A DNA stretch of 64,000 bases from Aspidiotus rigidus (Eukaryota > Arthropoda > Insecta > Hemiptera > Diaspididae), in contig JAVHKY010000044.1 in NCBI GenBank assembly GCA_035079385.1, forward strand, positions 1,240,001 to 1,304,000, read 5' to 3'. Below the pieces are notes generated by a model. It had not been told where the DNA came from and made no database searches. It saw only the letters and a list, made by a program, of their open reading frames with translations. Both the position numbers and the translations under genes were made by a program. This document shows, piece by piece, positions 35,157-46,440 of this stretch. Position 1 is the first letter of the stretch. Each line of letters begins with the position of its first letter.

Positions 35157-37219
35157 ATGGAATGTGATAAATCGGAAGAACCAACATTTTTATCAAGCGA
35201 GTCAAACAATAGCCAAGTTTTGAATGGACCGGTCAACACGACAATTGACCGGAAGATTATTGAAGAACTCCCGAGGAATCTAGATACTCAAAATTCGTCG
35301 GAACTGACTGCCACCAAAAAATTTCCTCTTCTATCGAAAAAACAAGTAAAACGAGAACAGAAGTTTCAGAAACGCTTACAGATGAAAGCAGAGTGGAAGT
35401 GAGTACAATGCAGTCGCAATGCATTTAATGCGCCCTTGAAGGTTATTATTGATTACGTTTGAGTTGTGTTGTTGAAAACTACTCGACGTGAATTATTTGC
35501 GCAGATTACAACGCAAGTTGAAGAAAGAACGTCGTAAAGCGCGTAGCGAAACGCCACCATCCTCTTCGAAAGTTGGAAAACCTAAAATCACGACGATGGC
35601 AGAAAGTAAAAATAAAATTCACGTGGTGATCGATTTCTCTTACGATGAATTGATGAGCGTAAAAGTAAAATTCCGATCATGTAATTGTCCGATAGATACA
35701 TACGTAATTAGTGTATGTAATTGATGTAACTTACCCCCATAGGATTTGGTTAAGTGTGGAAATCAAGTGGTACGGTGTTATTCGGCTAATCGACGATCCT
35801 CAAATCCGGTACAGCTACACTTTTGTAATTTTAGTGGCAAGATCACAGAAGAAATGAGTAAATGTTATGAATATGGAAACTGGGATGTGAGTATTCGAAC
35901 AGTGAATATGTATAAGTATCAAGTAGCATTAATTGTTGCTTATATGCAGAGCATTGCCTTCAGATACACCTTCATGAAGATGCGTACTTGAATGTATTTC
36001 CTAAAGAGGATCTAGTATATCTGACTAGCGAATCGAGGAACGTTTTAGAAACGTTGGAAGAGAATAAAGCGTATATTATTGGCGGCTTGGTCGATCATAA
36101 TGCTCATAAGGTAAGGCAGCATCGTAGAACAAGAGCTTTTTTCACTCGATCAATTTTATTTTTAAATTTACGAATAATCTCAAATTTGTCTTATTCGTTT
36201 TACCAGGGCGTAAGTTACCGTAAAGCAGTTCAAGAAGGTATTGCGCACGCTCAATTGCCTATCAAAAAATATATTCAAATGACTTCGCGTTCAGTGTTGA
36301 CCATAAATCACGGTAATAATGGATTGAAAAAAAAATTAGGATAATGAGTCTTACTCTTCAACTGTAATTTATAGCACTTTTAAAAAGATTAATATTGTAG
36401 AAGCACGGGTATTTAAATGATAGAGATTTTTTGACCTATCCTCTTTATCGCCATTCAATCGATTGTTTCTTTCTTTCTACTTCATTTTTTACCAACTTTC
36501 CGGCTGATAGGAAAATTATCAACCTTTAAAATGCTTGTATGGATCTAGAATATAGCCACGTATATTTTTGATTATTATGAGTGCCTACATAGTTGAATTT
36601 AGAGATGAAAAGTCGGTAATGATTACGCTGCTGCGTAAGCATTTTTTAAAATTATGAAGCTAAAGTAGATTCTCTCAAAAGTCTTCAGTATTCTGAGCGT
36701 CAGTGCACGTAAGTAATGTAAATTTCTTGATATTATTATAATGTAAGATTCATCTCATTTCATAGCAGTGACTTGCTCAACGCACGTGTTTGTAATTGAC
36801 TCATTATTCAGCAAAGCCATTTATTTTTTTAGTCCTTACTTGAAATTGACCTGATTATGTGACGATTTCTCTGCAACTCATTTATTTTCTACGAAACAAC
36901 TCAGTTGTGTGAAAAATCTGTATTTTGTGTATGTTTTGATCATTCCACAGTATTTGAGATTTTGCTCAAAGTATCGAATGGAGAGTCATGGTCGGAATCA
37001 TTGAGTAATGCTGTTCCTCAACGCTTCTACAGTAGCCTAGTTCCTAGTAAAAAAAACAAGAATACGTCTGAAGCAGTCAGTTTATCGGAAGAAGATGACG
37101 ATGATCGTGAAGACGAGTCAACGTCTCACAATGAACAATGTCCAAAGAATGAAGATCCTGGAAATACAGCTAGTGATGAGAGCAGTAAGGTTACCAATTC
37201 TATCGATGACAATACCTAG
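35157..37219 (+). CDS. TRMT10A: tRNA (guanine-9-N1) methyltransferase, Trm10/TRMT10A type
   Basis: Exons 35157-35398, 35505-35664, 35743-35886, 35964-36110, 36207-36312 and 36951-37219 give 355 residues in one frame. Trm10 enzymes are monomeric SPOUT methyltransferases that use S-adenosylmethionine to make m1G at position 9 of tRNAs. Visible features are a Lys/Arg-rich N-terminal region that binds tRNA (SKKQVKREQKFQKRL through KKERRKARSE, about 60-100), and then the SPOUT domain with IHVVIDFSYDELM, VRCYSANRRS, DLVYLTSESRNVL, IIGGLVDHNAHK (222-231), HAQLPIKKYI and LTINHVFEILL. The C-terminal tail is acidic (EEDDDDREDE), as in TRMT10A. The second donor (GTAAAA) is weak but gives the conserved junction. 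The cytosolic/nuclear form is more likely than the mitochondrial TRMT10C because no transit peptide is seen. Confidence 0.93.
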
Positions 37220-40200
37220 TATCGATATCCTAACTTTTTTATTTATTTCTGTGTAAGATGTGATATCAATGCATACGATTTGTTGTATTGTGTACGGATA
37301 ATTATGTTTCTATTTTGTAATTTTTTATATTTACAAAAAAGGAACTGAATAAGAGAAGATTTTTCCTTGTCTCTTCTTTCCGGGTGTATGCTTTTTTAAA
37401 GACAAAGTAGTTTAAGCCACTGTTTGGGTGTTTTTGAACATCCAATTTACAATTTGGTTCATTTTCTCAAAGCTCTAGTTTATTTTAGTTTTGTATCTAA
37501 CAAACTGAAAGTTTTCAAGAAGAAAGAAAAAGAAATAAGTTCATTTTTTTCATAAATTCCTGTTAGATAATCCTCATTATTGATTTTATCATCGTAAATT
37601 CTCAGATGACTCTCAGATGGTATGAAATTGTAACACAAATAATTTGCTCCTTTTCGGTTCTCTATCAGAACTTACGTTCTTCTTGCGATGACGCGCTGCG
37701 TTTAAACGCATTAAACAATTGAGAAAATTACAAAAAATGATAAACCGTTAATGATTTCGGGAACTGCTGTTATCTCGATTATATTAATGAATGAAATGAT
37801 CATAAGAAATCTTGCTGTGTTATGAGAAGATCTCTTACTTTTCAATCGTTGATGTTGATGAAGTCAACGAGGAAACAAGTTTATCATAGAGTTTGAAGCA
37901 AAGCAGTTGAAAGCATTATTTGAACCGATTTGTGCAATGAGACAAAGTCCAAACATTCCAACTTCCAAGGGACGAAGAAAAATTTGAACAACCAAATTTC
38001 AGATCTTTCACGAGAAAAAAAACATTGTTTTAAGTAGATTTTTTCAAAATTTTTTGGAAAGGCTGGAAATTACTGAGGGGACGTCCATTCATGAAAGTTT
38101 TGATCAACGTGAAATTGTGAACGAGGAGAAATTGTTTTCTGAAAACTAAAATTGTTATCAAATTATCTCACTAGAATAGTTTTTGAAATTTGCGTCTAAC
38201 CACCGTCTAACATATAATTTACGGTCCTCATCTTGAGCCTTTATTACCTACAAAAAAAAAAGAATCATCCAGTATTTATTGTTCTACCTATTTTATTTTT
38301 TACCGATACAAATTTCGATTTGTCTTTCAAGAACCACCTAGATACCGACACTGATTCAAAATTTAAAGTTTACAATTTTTTTTCTCTTTTATGACAACAC
38401 TGCTAGAAGCCAGATGTTCTATATTTGGTAATAGAAAAAAAATCAAAACCTCAACATTTCATTTAACACTCGGGTCGGGTTGAACGGCAAAAGTTTAGCA
38501 TCTAATATTCGGGAACTATCGACTTTTTTATTCTCGTTTCGAATAAATCATGATTTAAGGGTGTATTGTTTCCTGTTTTTTAGCTATTCGGTTTCCTGTT
38601 GTTCGCGATTGTGATCAAAATTCGCATCTCTGGAGCGCTCAAGCGTAGGTTTTCTACAGTGATTACCTGGTGTTAGCCTTTTAATCGAAATTGAGCTTTA
38701 ATATCATTTCCTTTCGTGTTTTGTCAACGTTATTCTTATCATAAGTGAGCGAATATTCGTTTTCCGGTGTTCTTGCGTACTTATTTGTGCGTAAAATTGG
38801 ACATATGTTCCTATACGTAATGCGGTAGTGTTTGTGCACTTCTCTATTCCAAGCGTCGACAGGAATATATGTCGCTTCGTTCAGCAACGTCATAGGTATG
38901 CAATTTTGGTATTGTTTCATATTTTACGAATTCTTAACCGAACCTAATCATTTCCCATCAATTTTAGTCGAGTTTGTAAATTTTTTGTCGAATATAAGCT
39001 ATGTACTCGGTAGTCCCCGTGGGCTTAGAAGAGATCGGATATCGTTTCGTTGATCTTCAGTTTTCAATCGTTTCATCAAATTATGAGAAGAGAATGCAAG
39101 TGGTTTTCAGGAAATATACGATTCATGAAGTACGGCGCGCGGTGCATTAATGTAACATTTTATGATGTTCTCAATGACGATATCAAATGAATCAGTAATA
39201 ACAGCAATACATCTGAATCCGTTACGTAATCGCGTTCAGCTGTACGTTCGTACGTGTGTTTTGGCCGTCAGATTACTCTATCCGGATATATTATAGTTTC
39301 TTAACATGCTTGAAAATCGCGCCGACGAACATCTTAACTTGCGTGGGTGTTCCGTCGTCGCTTTCCTTCATTAAACTTGCTCTATTGTGGGCGTCTAAAG
39401 TCGTAGAACGGCGAGTATGACCGGTAAGCAAGACTTATTCGTCATTTTCGTACGAAATGATTGTGGGCATCGATATGGATACCACACTACAGACGACATT
39501 GTACATATGTTGTTTGGCGTAGTTCGAATTCATTCACAATTGATCGTCGAGTCGGCTACACACCGTAATTTTGGCGCTAATACGAGTGCCAAAGCGTGTG
39601 TGTATATGTGTGAGTAAGATCTTTCGTCCCAATATACTTGTCACACCTACAAATATTATGTGCTTTGTGTGCAAGCAAACAAGCACAGATCAGTAATTCA
39701 TCATTTCCTGTGTATTGTACTCGACGTCATCATGTATCAGTAATGAGACCATATCATTATTGGATAGTCTGTGCGACAATCGTGACTGCTTTCCACGATC
39801 GCGATCTTATTATCGTCTCGAAGGTAAAATTGAGTAAACCACACGCCTCATTAGCGGGAGACAATCGATTGCGATCCCGTGGACAGTATCGAAAGAATCC
39901 GCAAAGGACTTTACCCATCATTTTGTACCTTCTGCGATGAGGCCGCGTTCTCTTCTCGAGCAACTCATCCCATCGTGTTACCATTTTCTTAATAATATGT
40001 TATGCTGTCCCGCCATTTAAGGTAAGAGTGAGTTTCCCTGCCCGCCTAGAAGAAATCCATACCAGGTTTCGATAAATCGCACAGCGCTACTACTCGTACA
40101 TGTGTTCGTGTCACTAAAAACTGCATCACCAACGGATGATCTTGACGGTCTTGTTATTCATTTCCATTTTCATAATGTATTGTACACGATGCAAGAAAAT

Positions 40201-42883
40201 TTTAACTATACGCAGACGGACGCGTTATGCACGTAGTTTGTACAATCTGTTGTCGGAGTCTGGACTAAAATAAGCATTATTTTTAGGCGGCGTTCGTGAC
40301 CGCGACCGTTTGAAATCTTCTTCAGATGTCAGTTATGTACGTGCCTCCGAACCAATATTATGGAATTCGTATAGGGCACGTGTTCGTTATGACACATGTA
40401 TTCGCCGTTGGTGTTCTATGCGCCGAAAGAAGAGACGTATTATAAAGTTACGTTTCGGCTCAACCTTGATGAAATACGAGTATTTTTTTTAGTACAGCGA
40501 ATCGCGTCAATGATCATCATGAATTGAGGGGATTGAACTTGAAGCGATCTCGGAACGATTCACTTCCAAGTCCTCATTCTAACATTTCAGCAGGAACACC
40601 TCTTCTCCGCCCCCTCTCCATATCATATGTTACCAGAAGTCAAAAGTAAGTCGATCTTATACAGGGTGTCTGCAGAATATGAAAGCCGCATGATTTCTGA
40701 CGATTTTTATGATAAGTATTGAAAGTTTATGCCGTTATCTTTAAGAAGAAAGGGAGTCTTACATTCTTCTTCTTTGAAAATTGTGGGTGCTGTAAGTATC
40801 AAATGCTAAAATGATACACTTGTCGACTTCGTGAAAGGGAAGGAGTGCAGCATGGCCTAGAAAGCTATCTGAAAATAGGATGGTTTTTCCTTTTTCGAAA
40901 TCTGTAGGCACCTTGCTAGAACGTAATATGGACACTTATCTATTATTCAAGTTTAAAGACACTACCGTTTTTGCTCCGAAGATGAAGGCTGTGCCTTCAA
41001 AACGTCAGCTTAATTCTTTTTTTGTATAAAATCTGTAGACGGTAGAGCCTTTAAACTAGAGTAATAATTATATTTTTTGTGACGTGAAGGTTTTCGTTTT
41101 TGTTGTAATGTTGACACGTTTCATATTTTCCCTAAAGTTTCCTGAATCTTGGCCACTACTTCCAACATCACCCCGCGACTTACCGCCCTCACTTCCCGGA
41201 AAAGAACCCAGATATGGTACTGAAAATCTACGAGTTCCTCGAGTCCTGAATCCTAGCCCTTAATTCCAAAATTTTCGAGTTCACGCCAACCTCGCGAGTT
41301 GCCCCCACTACCTAATAGCCATCAGCCATGAACCCGAGGCCCCCCTTCAACTATGACGTCATCAGCTGGTAACATCAACCGTGACCCTGAGCCTGATTCT
41401 GAAATCTGCGAGTTCAATCCACCTCCCTTCATCCATGTAATCTGTTAGTGGTTGAGTATTGGTTTTATACTGCTGTATGTTAGATTTATGTGAGGCCTGG
41501 TTTCATGAAGCCTAATAATATGCCTAGTGTAGTTTAGTACCCTGTACAGCGCAGTACAATGGAAGCTAAGGAGTAGTACCTCAATTCTGAAATCTGCAAG
41601 TGTGATGTCATCAGCCGTAACCTGGAGGTCTGGTATAAAGCAGACTCAAGCAGTATTACTATTAGGCCTAGTATAATAGAGACCAGCAGGAGGCTTACGG
41701 TCGCAGTGAGTAATCCTGAGAATAAAAGAGGGTAAGGAAGAGAGAGAGAGCCCTAGCTATGCTGATGACATCACAGACAGCCATCATGGAAAACGTTACG
41801 AGCTAATGTCGTCACTAATGTTGATATGCATACGTGACTTAGATAGCTTAACTTACTGTTCACCACGCCTATATTAATCCAAGAACGCGAGTGAGCTCCT
41901 CGTAGGCTAGCTAGATCATAATTCCATCTCAAAGCAGGCGTGTTCTTAAAATAAAATGAGGTCACTTACTAGTAGACATTAGGCTCTACTAGAAAGTACC
42001 TTGGAGAAGAGAGAGGACAAGATGGTTGGTCCAACTAGTGAGAGAGCGAATTCTAGTTTCTTCTTCTGTGTTGTGGCGGGGCGAGATGTGTTCTGGATCT
42101 TTACTCCTCTCCTGAGCGCTTTTGGGGACAGAAGAGCAGACACTAAGCAATAGATTATCTACGGGAAGCTGCATCTTCATGAGAGGCGGACTAGAGGGAG
42201 AGCCTTTTTTAACTTCATTAGTATAAGAAAACCTGACATGTTTACCACATAGTTGCAATCTCGCCGATGATTTCTACAGTAAACTGCATGACTGATGACT
42301 GATTTAGTTTTGTCTATTTTTATTTTAGTTTCTGTGTTAAATTCTTCTTTCTTTCGTAACTCTATGAGTCAGTATCATTTTATACTCTTCTGAAAATGGC
42401 CGTGTGCCGAGAACGCGTTTAACCTAAGTAGTATTTTTAATATACGGTGAAAATAAGTATTCTATATTATATTACAATGCCGTGCCGTAAACGTGGATGA
42501 ACGCAGTTCAAATCTATTAATGGAGTAAGTTTTGAAATCGCGTCTTTCTGCAAAGTTTGAGCTTAGTAAGCCGTTTTGATTCGCAGAAAAAGAAGGGAGT
42601 TCTCGATCATAATAGTCGCGAGAGAAGTCGTTTTTGTGGTAGCAACCGTGTAGAATTTCCAAACACGAGTCAAGTCTATCAGATCAAATTGTGAGATACA
42701 ACTCTTCAGTTTTTCAAAAATTATAGAAACACAGAAACTTCGTTCGAGCTCGTCTTGAGAAATGTGATTATGAAATTCTACAGCGATAAGACTGTTTATA
42801 AATGATGATAAACTCAACATCGTAATAGAAATCCTGTAGTAGTTCACTCGTTTGTATCATCGTGGTCCAAAAAGTAAAAAATT
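37220..42883. other. Long intergenic region, no gene seen
   Basis: Contains the Trm10 3' UTR at its start. The stretch 38700-40500 is comparatively rich in TACG and CGT but shows no frame with family resemblance. A composite repeat lies at 41300-41720. No tRNA, rRNA or mobile coding remnant was recognised. Confidence 0.45.
41300..41720. repeat. Composite repeat related to 3680-4760
   Basis: It carries TATGACGTCATCAGC, CTGAAATCTGCGAGTTC and AGCCTAATAATATGCCTAGT, wording shared with 3680-4760. It confirms an interspersed family in which the TGACGTCA block and the GCCTAGT block travel together. Non-coding. Confidence 0.5.
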
Positions 42884-43813
42884 ATGAAAAATTGTGAACC
42901 TACGTTAACGTTTGTAGTGATCGTTTGGCTCTTATCCATAATTGGTTCGTGTCATGACGATACTAATGCAGTAACTCTGAGCGACGTTATCTCGACAGTG
43001 CGAGAGAAATTCATCTTGTTGATTTTCCGAGATGACTTAATTCCAGTACGGGTAAAAGCCACTTCATGTACAAAACAAGTGACACCTTGCGAGGTCGAGT
43101 GGAAGTGGATGGATAAGCATACGGCGGACGAATTTTCGTATCAAACGAAACTCCAATTGCGGTCCAATATATCCACACTCATTGACTACTTTATAATATT
43201 CTGGTTGAACCGTGCTGGAGGTTTAAATTGGGTACCGTACGAGCTGAACACCACTGATATCAAGCCATCTGAGCCTATCACTCTGTTAAAAATGCTGACC
43301 GATCTAGCGCTAATCGATTCAGTGGGTCGAGTGTTTGATAACGCCACTATTCTCGCTGCCCAGTTCGCTATTTCGCAAAATTTTAACGAGCTCGCCCGAT
43401 GCTTCGTCAGCGTGCAGCACAGGCCTCGTTTCTGGGAGCCAGGATGGACGCCAATGGAGATGGAAAAAAAGCTAGGCAGTATTGTTATTGCGTACTGGTT
43501 GGAAACAGCCGTCCGTTTGGTGAAGGATGATGCGCGTCTGAATGTCGAATATGAACTGAAAATACTTGAAACAGAATTGCAAATGGAGGAGAACTCGGCT
43601 GAGCGTAGTAGTGATTGGGAGATGCCCTCCGTCACGGAGAGCATTTACGCGCGGCGATACCTACAGTTGACTGTAGAACTCGAGATCAAGGATTATTTGT
43701 TATCCGACAGTATGGAAGTCAAACTTGGAAAAGCGAATCCCGTTGGCCGATTCAGATTTCGACATATCACGGATGAGACTATGATTCAAGCGCTGGAGAA
43801 GTTGATAAAATGA
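42884..43813 (+). CDS. Orphan secreted protein, single exon
   Basis: An intact intronless frame of 309 codons from ATG, far longer than chance frames in this AT-rich DNA. A signal peptide is visible (residues 1-23, hydrophobic TFVVIVWLLSIIGS), followed by a soluble chain with at most three Cys. The C-terminal half is mixed-charge and helix-prone (KILETELQMEENSAER). There is no membrane span after the signal and no motif that I recognise. The region TLLKMLTDLALI...AISQNFNELARCF has a faint helix-pair look like degenerate ankyrin repeats, but I do not claim it. It could be a lineage-specific secreted or salivary protein. No neighbours give context. Confidence 0.7.
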   Translation: MKNCEPTLTFVVIVWLLSIIGSCHDDTNAVTLSDVISTVREKFILLIFRDDLIPVRVKATSCTKQVTPCEVEWKWMDKHTADEFSYQTKLQLRSNISTLIDYFIIFWLNRAGGLNWVPYELNTTDIKPSEPITLLKMLTDLALIDSVGRVFDNATILAAQFAISQNFNELARCFVSVQHRPRFWEPGWTPMEMEKKLGSIVIAYWLETAVRLVKDDARLNVEYELKILETELQMEENSAERSSDWEMPSVTESIYARRYLQLTVELEIKDYLLSDSMEVKLGKANPVGRFRFRHITDETMIQALEKLIK

Positions 43814-45400
43814 AATTTTTCGGTCGCGATAATCCGTCGAAATAGCAAGCTCAATTAAATTAGTAAGCGTGATAATGCCTCTATTGTGTCATTCCTGAGT
43901 AAAATTGTTTTGTTCCAATTGTCACAAAGCGCAACGTCTCTTTTAATCTACAGTAAACTAGTGAAATGTCGTGGAAACCATTTTCAGATTTGCCATCAAA
44001 ATGATAGTTGTATGACAGCAATTATTGGTATGTTCTAAGTAATTTTGCTTGTATGTCTTGTTTTTAAGGGGATAAGGATGATAAACTGATTTTTGGTATG
44101 AACTCTTCTTTCAGTCCTCTCTGGTCAGGACATTTGTGATCTCATTAGTTTCAAGTATTAACCGAGAAACCTTTTTTTTTTTTTTAGTTTATTGAAATAG
44201 CCTCCGTTTTCTCTTTCTTTGTTCATCATGTTGTGTGTATCAATTATGCTGTTAATGTAATTTGATTAATGAAAAGGTGTGTTCAACCCAAGATAAAAAT
44301 ACAAATTCTAACACTACTGAACAGCCATCCTATTTCCTGTATTTTATTATAACTTTACATGCCTATGACATTCCGACACTGAATTCAATTTTAATATCGG
44401 TGTTTTGATTCACTCAGGACAACTGATGTCGAGTTGCTCCAGATTCTGCGCTCTGCCATCTATTAAAATGGTAACACTGTTTAGAAGGCTTTGTTATCAT
44501 CTAAGGATATAACATGATTAGATCAAGAAGAACATGAAAGTGTCATAGGAATTTTACTTCACCTATTGAAAGTTCAGAAAGATTCACCTCTGAGTCTTAC
44601 ATATACCCTTGGGCCTTATTGAAGTAGTAAGTTGTCGGACAAAGATTGAACAGTGTTGGGTAAAAAAAAAAAAAAAAAAACAAGTGACGAGTAAGTGAAA
44701 TAATGGAGTAATAAGTGATTGATTTATCGTGTTGTAAATTTTATGAGGAACAACTTTTGTTTGAAAATTTTACCGACTTTTCGTAATTACACCCATTACA
44801 ATTATGACAGTGGGAGAGGAAATGAATTTTCTCCACGTTATAGAAGTCGTTGATCATCGCTACGCCATTAAAAAATTTCTGGTTTCGTTATATAAATATG
44901 GATTAAAATTTTTCGGCGCTTCTCCTCCAAGACTACTGGATGGATTTTCTTAAAGTTTGGCCGAATTATAGAGTCACATCCGAAGTTGTGCACCTACATT
45001 TTTTCTTACCATCGGATGAGTATTGTGTCAGAAATACTCAATTTAAAAAAAGAGTCTTCCTCCTATACCCTAATATGGGTTGTTATATTTTTTTCAAATG
45101 TTGATATATTGTAATTTACACATCTACAAATGTAAATGTGCAAATTTGGTGGTGATACAATGCCTGCTTCGTGAGAAATCTCGAATTGAAGCTTCAAGTA
45201 ATTTGAGGGCAAATACTCGAGCTACCAACATTTTGTAGTATTACACCTCAGGTAGTCGCTTTTGTAATGAAGAGCGAAGGCCAACCTCTAAATACGCTGA
45301 TTGTTAGCACGCCTTGTTCATGACGGCCGCATTTGGGGAATAGACCGGCGTTGTTGCTGATTAAGGTGCGCCAGTGAGAACGGTCCTGACAAGCGGTCTC
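43814..45400. other. Intergenic, no gene seen
   Basis: 3' flank of the orphan secreted gene, a run of A at 44660-44680, and AT-rich DNA without recognisable frames. Confidence 0.45.
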
Positions 45401-45426
45401 TCAGTCTTTCTCCTTTTTTGCCAGTT

Positions 45427-46440
45427 TTAGTGCTGCATGGCAGACATCTCTATATACCGCTTCCGCTGGCCCTCCTTGCGCCTGGTACCATCTGCGAGCT
45501 CGCTATAAAGTACTTGTCGGGGGAGTCTGACATCACTCATTCTTGCTACATGCCCGAGCCAGCCTAGGGTAGATCGCGTCACCATAATTATATTCAATGG
45601 ATCTGCAATTAGTAAGGACGCGAGCGTTTGACATAAAGTCGTCCATTTGACGCCTAGTATTTGCCGGAATCTTTCCGGCGATTTGAGCTGATATCTGTAA
45701 ACGGCCCAGGTCTCAGAACCGTAAAGCAGGGTAGGAAGAACTACGACCCGGTAGACAGCAACTTTTGTTACGATTTTTAGTTCGGCGTTGTTGAAGACTC
45801 TCTCCCCAAACCTGAACATAGCTGATAAGGCCTTACGCAGTTCTCGGCTATCACAAAGCCGTCTCGTGTAACGATGCTTCCCAGATAACTGAATTCCTGG
45901 ACATCCTCGATAGCTTTGCCTCTAACTTTATGCACTCATCAAATTGATAGGTTTTGTGCCATGTAGAGATAACCTAAAAGTGGCGATCCGGGCAGAATAC
46001 CCCACTGGAACTTCTTGCATTCGGTCGAGTAGGGAGGTCTTGATTGCAAATCCAAGTCGTGTACCCGCGATGAATTTTCATGGCCTTGTGAAAAAAAGTT
46101 GTAGTTCTTCTCAAGGAGGGAGCCCTCGTTTGCAAACCGAGTTTCGCTGAGGGCAGTGATGTCAATATTGAGCTTCTGCAGTTCTTCTTATTGGCCTTTT
46201 GCTTTTCTGCGAGTCGGCTAAAGTTCGGACGTTCCAGGTCGCGATTCTGATATATGTCTGCTCATCCGAGATACCACCCCCGGAGATCCGAGTGGGAGGT
46301 ATTTTACCTCTGGAAAGTAGTTTTACTCTCGATAGAACCATGATTAGACGATGTGGATTGGAAGGGTGATGAGTAGAAAATGAGAAGATGAGGTGACTGT
46401 GTCGATTGGTAGCATCCACTTCGAGCTGGTACAGTGACAC
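45427..46440 (-). mobile_element. Internally deleted non-LTR retrotransposon
   Basis: On the minus strand, an endonuclease start (YIRIATWNVRTLADS, then in shifted frames ALSETRFANEGSL, near 46250-46100) is followed within 300 bp by the C-terminal part of the reverse transcriptase. That part reads VQEFSYLGSIVT near 45880, then PTLLYGSETWAVYRYQL and LGWLGHVARMSD at 45819-45427. The catalytic RT palm is absent, so most of the ORF was deleted. The wording is that of RTE-like LINEs often annotated as craniofacial development protein 2-like. It is inactive. Confidence 0.8.

Noticed and set aside
41989..42258. 89-codon minus-strand frame with a splice-like GT end
   Set aside because: No ATG opens it, no homologous family is seen and no partner exon was found; it could be a non-coding exon but the evidence is too thin.
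43186..43644. 152-codon minus-strand frame opposite the orphan secreted gene
   Set aside because: It lies inside the plus-strand frame of 309 codons, which has a signal peptide and a clear start; the minus frame shows no family and is a shadow.
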